Source: Chloroflexota bacterium (lineage in GTDB: Bacteria; Chloroflexota; Limnocylindria; Limnocylindrales; CSP1-4). Taken from it: a DNA stretch of 64,000 nt. Of this stretch, positions 61,353 to 64,000 are shown piece by piece. The notes under the pieces were generated by a model. That model was not told where the DNA came from and ran no database searches. It saw only the letters and a program-made list of their open reading frames with translations. The stretch spans positions 1 to 64,000 of the forward strand of contig JACPOR010000001.1 in NCBI GenBank assembly GCA_016191425.1. Reading direction: 5' to 3'. Numbering within the stretch: the first letter of the stretch is position 1; each line of letters opens with the position of its first letter. A program made the translations under genes and the position numbers.

Positions 61353-62263
61353 GTGGCCACCTCGTGCCAGGTCCCGCGGACGATGGCATCGGCGACGCGT
61401 GCGGCCCGGACGTTCTCCCGGACGTCATGGACGCGGACCATATCCGCGCCGGACGCCACGCCCAGGGCGGTCGTCGCGAGCGTCGCCTCGAGGCGCTGGC
61501 CCTGGGGAACGTCGAGAATTCGACCAAGAGTGGACTTCCTCGATGTACCCAGGACGAGGGGGCGACCGAGGATCGCGAGGGTCTCGAGCTCACGCAGGAC
61601 GACAACGTTGTGGTCTGCGCTCTTGCCGAAGCCGAAGCCCGGGTCGATGAGGATGTCCTCCCAGGCGACGCCGACAGCGAGCGCGCGCTCGATCGCCCGC
61701 TCCAGGTCGCCGATGACCTCCGCCATGAAGTTCGTATAGCGCGCCTCTTCACGATTGTGCATGAGGACGATCGGCGCGCCGAGGCTCGCCGTCAGCCGCA
61801 GGAGCGCGTCGTCCGAGGCGACACCCCAGATATCGTTGATGAGGTTCGCCCCTGCCTCGACGGCCGCCTCCGCGACCGCCGGCTTGGTGGTATCGACCGA
61901 GATCGGCATGTGGGGCAAGGCGGCGCGGATCCCTCGCACGACGGGAACGACCCTGGCGATCTCGGCGCGGGGGTCGACCCGAGCGTACCCGGGCCGCGTC
62001 GATTCACCGCCGATATCGATGAGGTCGGCGCCGGCGTCGGCCATGCTCGCTGCCAGCTCGATCGCCGCCATCACGGCCGGCGATTGCCCTCCCCCGACCG
62101 GTGCACCGCGCAGCAGGCCGTCGCCGGAGAACGAATCCGGGGTCACGTTGATGATCCCCATGACGAACGTGCGCGTACCCCAGGCGAAGCGCGTCGGGCC
62201 GATCTGGGTCGTTCCGGGCGAGGGCCGGAGGCCCGTCGCGCTGGTGCGTGGCGCCTCGGTCAT
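61349..62263 (-). CDS. folP: Dihydropteroate synthase
   Basis: A 304-residue TIM-barrel enzyme. VMGIINVTPDSFSGDG and DIGGESTRPGY bind pterin pyrophosphate; INDIWGV, DPGFGFGKSADHN and GTSRKSTLG complete the site. It joins p-aminobenzoate to the pterin. The ATG overlaps the folC stop. The first 25 residues before the barrel look unconserved. folK and folE are not in the window. Confidence 0.95.
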   Translation of the reverse strand: MTEAPRTSATGLRPSPGTTQIGPTRFAWGTRTFVMGIINVTPDSFSGDGLLRGAPVGGGQSPAVMAAIELAASMADAGADLIDIGGESTRPGYARVDPRAEIARVVPVVRGIRAALPHMPISVDTTKPAVAEAAVEAGANLINDIWGVASDDALLRLTASLGAPIVLMHNREEARYTNFMAEVIGDLERAIERALAVGVAWEDILIDPGFGFGKSADHNVVVLRELETLAILGRPLVLGTSRKSTLGRILDVPQGQRLEATLATTALGVASGADMVRVHDVRENVRAARVADAIVRGTWHEVAT

Positions 62264-63624
62264 GTGGGCGGCTCCTCGGGATCGCGCACGGCCGGATCGT
62301 CCACCAGCCTGCGCCGCGCGTCACCGACAAGGTACAGCGACCCGGCCACAACGATCGGACCAGGAGCCGTCGCGATTGCCCGGTCGAGGGCGTCGCCGGG
62401 ATCCGCGACCGCCTCGACCTGCAGGTGCGGCGCGATCGCCCGCCAGCGGGCGGCCAGTGCGGACGCGTCGAGCGCACGCGGAACGTCCAATGAGGTACAG
62501 ATCACCCGACCTCCGTGCATCGCCCGCGCACCGAGGAGCGCCCGGATGGTCCCATCGGTGTCCTTGTCGGCCATCGAGGCGAAGACGAGCGTGAGCGGCG
62601 GAGGAACGACCTCGTCGCCCCCGGTCAGTTCCGATCGGAGGTCGTCGAGCGCGGTCGCGAGCGTGGTCGCGCCGGCCGGGTTGTGGGCGCCGTCGAGGAG
62701 GACGTCGCGTCCAGTCGCATCGATGAGCTCCAGGCGCCCCGGCCAGGCCGTCGTCGCGTAGCCCCGGCGTCGCGCCTCGACATCGGCGGTCGCGATGCCG
62801 GCGCTTTCGAGCGCGTCCAGCAGGGCGTCGGCGATCGCCACGTTGGCTGCCTGGTGCCGGCCCCGCAGGGCCACGTGCGCTTCGCCGAGCCCCGGCAGTT
62901 CGACGTCGATTCCTGCCCGTCCCACGCGGAGCAACGACGCGGGCTGCACCTCGCGCAACGGGGCACCCACGCGCCGGGCGCGTCGCCGGATTACGGCGAG
63001 CGCCGGTGGCTCCGCGCCGGTCACGGCCAGGTCGCCCCGCTCGATGATCGCGGCCTTCTCGCGGGCAATCAGGGGAATCGTTGCGCCGAGGCGGTCCGTA
63101 TGATCGAGGGCGACGTTCGTCACCACGGCGACGCCGCCATCCCAGGCGTGCGTGGCGTCGAGACGCCCACCGAGGCCCACCTCGACAAGGGCGACGTCCA
63201 GGCGGTTTTCGGCGAACCAGCGAAACATGACCGCCGTCAGGAGCTCGAACTCCGTCGGCTCGCCATGGCGTCGGGCGACCCGGTCGGCGAGCGGGAGGAT
63301 CTCGGTCACAAGCCTGGCGAAGGTGTCCGGATCGATCAGCGCACCGTCGAGGACGAGCCGCTCGCGATACGAGATGAGGTGCGGCTTCGGTGTCTCGCCG
63401 ACCCTCAGCCCGGCTGCGCGGAGTGCGCTCCCAGCCAGCGCGAGGACGCTGCCCTTGCCGTTGGTCCCGGCCACCAGGGCTCCGCGAAACTCGAGCTGGG
63501 GATCGCCGAGCGCGTGGAGGAGCGCCCGGGTCCGGCCGAGGCCGAGCCGAATCCCGAACCGTCCACGAGCTTGAAGCGTTCGCAGGGCATCGTGATAGGC
63601 AGTACCGACGCCGACGTCAGTCAT
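62260..63624 (-). CDS. folC: Bifunctional folylpolyglutamate/dihydrofolate synthase
   Basis: A 454-residue Mur-ligase-type enzyme. LVAGTNGKGSVLAL is the ATP P-loop, GLGGRLDATHAWDG the second nucleotide segment, ALDHTDRLG the His/Asp site, LLDGAHNPAGA the C-terminal domain motif. It glutamylates dihydropteroate and folates. It is the first gene of folC-folP-folB, read on the minus strand; no clear SD. Confidence 0.94.
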   Translation of the reverse strand: MTDVGVGTAYHDALRTLQARGRFGIRLGLGRTRALLHALGDPQLEFRGALVAGTNGKGSVLALAGSALRAAGLRVGETPKPHLISYRERLVLDGALIDPDTFARLVTEILPLADRVARRHGEPTEFELLTAVMFRWFAENRLDVALVEVGLGGRLDATHAWDGGVAVVTNVALDHTDRLGATIPLIAREKAAIIERGDLAVTGAEPPALAVIRRRARRVGAPLREVQPASLLRVGRAGIDVELPGLGEAHVALRGRHQAANVAIADALLDALESAGIATADVEARRRGYATTAWPGRLELIDATGRDVLLDGAHNPAGATTLATALDDLRSELTGGDEVVPPPLTLVFASMADKDTDGTIRALLGARAMHGGRVICTSLDVPRALDASALAARWRAIAPHLQVEAVADPGDALDRAIATAPGPIVVAGSLYLVGDARRRLVDDPAVRDPEEPPT

Positions 63625-63693
63625 GCATCACAGCCCAACGCACGTCCGGCCCGGGGTGACGAGACAACGTCCGGGCCGGGCCGCGGTGACGGG

Positions 63694-63978
63694 TCAATGC
63701 AGAGACAGGTCTTCCTCATAGAACACGCACTGGTTGAAGCGCGGCGAGAGGCAGACGTCGTTGATGAAGCCCGGCTCGAGGTGAACGCCGCCGCGGAGCT
63801 GGCAGCGCGAGGTCGTTGCCTCCTGACGCGCGAGGGCCTTCAGGAGGTGGGGCGCGTGGATCGGGAGCGCGCCGCGGATGCCGGTCATGTAGAAATGGGG
63901 GCAGACGTTCCGGCGTAGGCTCGGCAGCCCGAAGGCGCGGGCGCGGGCCATCTCGGAGCCACTCCGCAGGGCAGCCAT
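63694..63978 (-). CDS. Small Cys-containing protein of unknown function
   Basis: A 94-residue protein with cysteines spaced as in NVCPHFYMTG, SRCQLRGGVH, NDVCLSP and NQCVFYEED. Four regularly placed Cys and several His suggest a metal or iron-sulfur site. The family is not recognised. Start uncertain: ATG at 63978 is the last before the window edge, and MTGIRG at about 63888 is internal. It precedes folC on the same strand by about 70 bp. Confidence 0.5.
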   Translation of the reverse strand: MAALRSGSEMARARAFGLPSLRRNVCPHFYMTGIRGALPIHAPHLLKALARQEATTSRCQLRGGVHLEPGFINDVCLSPRFNQCVFYEEDLSLH

Positions 63979-64000
63979 GTTCCCAGGCGCGGCCCTGTTC

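Overview
This window is a very G+C-rich bacterial chromosome segment with densely packed genes on both strands, no rRNA, no recognisable prophage or insertion sequence, and one tRNA. The gene repertoire fits a soil or freshwater Chloroflexota of the Limnocylindria type: an R3H/SpoIIIAA-like ATPase, PdxST vitamin B6 synthesis, leucine catabolism, arrays of TadE/TadG pseudopilin-like proteins, glucosylglycerate synthesis, and LigD-type polymerase and ligase as separate genes. The assignment is an inference from gene content; a high-G+C actinobacterial relative cannot be excluded.

Layout. 0-5 kb: minus-strand pdxS (broken) - pdxT - tandem GNAT - ATPase, then about 1.2 kb of minisatellite DNA. 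4.3-6.1 kb: a GbsR/MarR-type regulator divergent from a TIGR01777 epimerase. 6.3-13 kb: a leucine degradation cluster (MCC beta, methylglutaconyl-CoA hydratase, MCC alpha carrying an N-terminal helix-turn-helix, HMG-CoA lyase). 13-16.5 kb: HNH protein, CCA-adding enzyme, TPR protein, GalE. 16.9-19.2 kb: UMF1 transporter and a ligase-like pseudoenzyme. 19.2-23.9 kb: a compatible-solute operon (GT-A glycosyltransferase, USP-USP-GpgS fusion, glycerate kinase). 23.9-27.9 kb: a Phd/PIN toxin-antitoxin pair, endonuclease III, and a two-component system. 28-33 kb: six TadE/TadG-like genes, one fused to PASTA and one to PKD. 33-41.7 kb: nitrilase, lipoprotein, MFS, small membrane proteins, an atypical response regulator, CvpA, a second VapBC, tRNA-Thr and a ZIP transporter. 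41.9-49.8 kb: EttA, YbaK, three exported proteins, a broken ECF sigma factor with its YCII partner. 49.9-55.1 kb: LigD-type polymerase, tyrosine phenol-lyase, NTF2-like protein, ATP-dependent ligase, UspA. 55.3-64 kb: methyltransferase, ribosomal L25, a second two-component system, HtrA protease, the folate operon folB-folP-folC, and an unknown Cys-containing protein.

Three window-wide patterns stand out. (1) Many genes have a TANNNT box 5-8 nt before the start codon and no Shine-Dalgarno sequence, which predicts leaderless mRNAs; genes inside operons instead use SD sequences or ATGA/GTGA overlaps. (2) G+C-rich minisatellites with 12-42 bp units are unusually common, both between genes and in frame inside conserved enzymes. 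(3) Two conserved genes (pdxS and the ECF sigma factor) each lack about 100 nt internally and are thrown out of frame, and further genes are shorter than their families. The last pattern may be biological or an assembly artefact.
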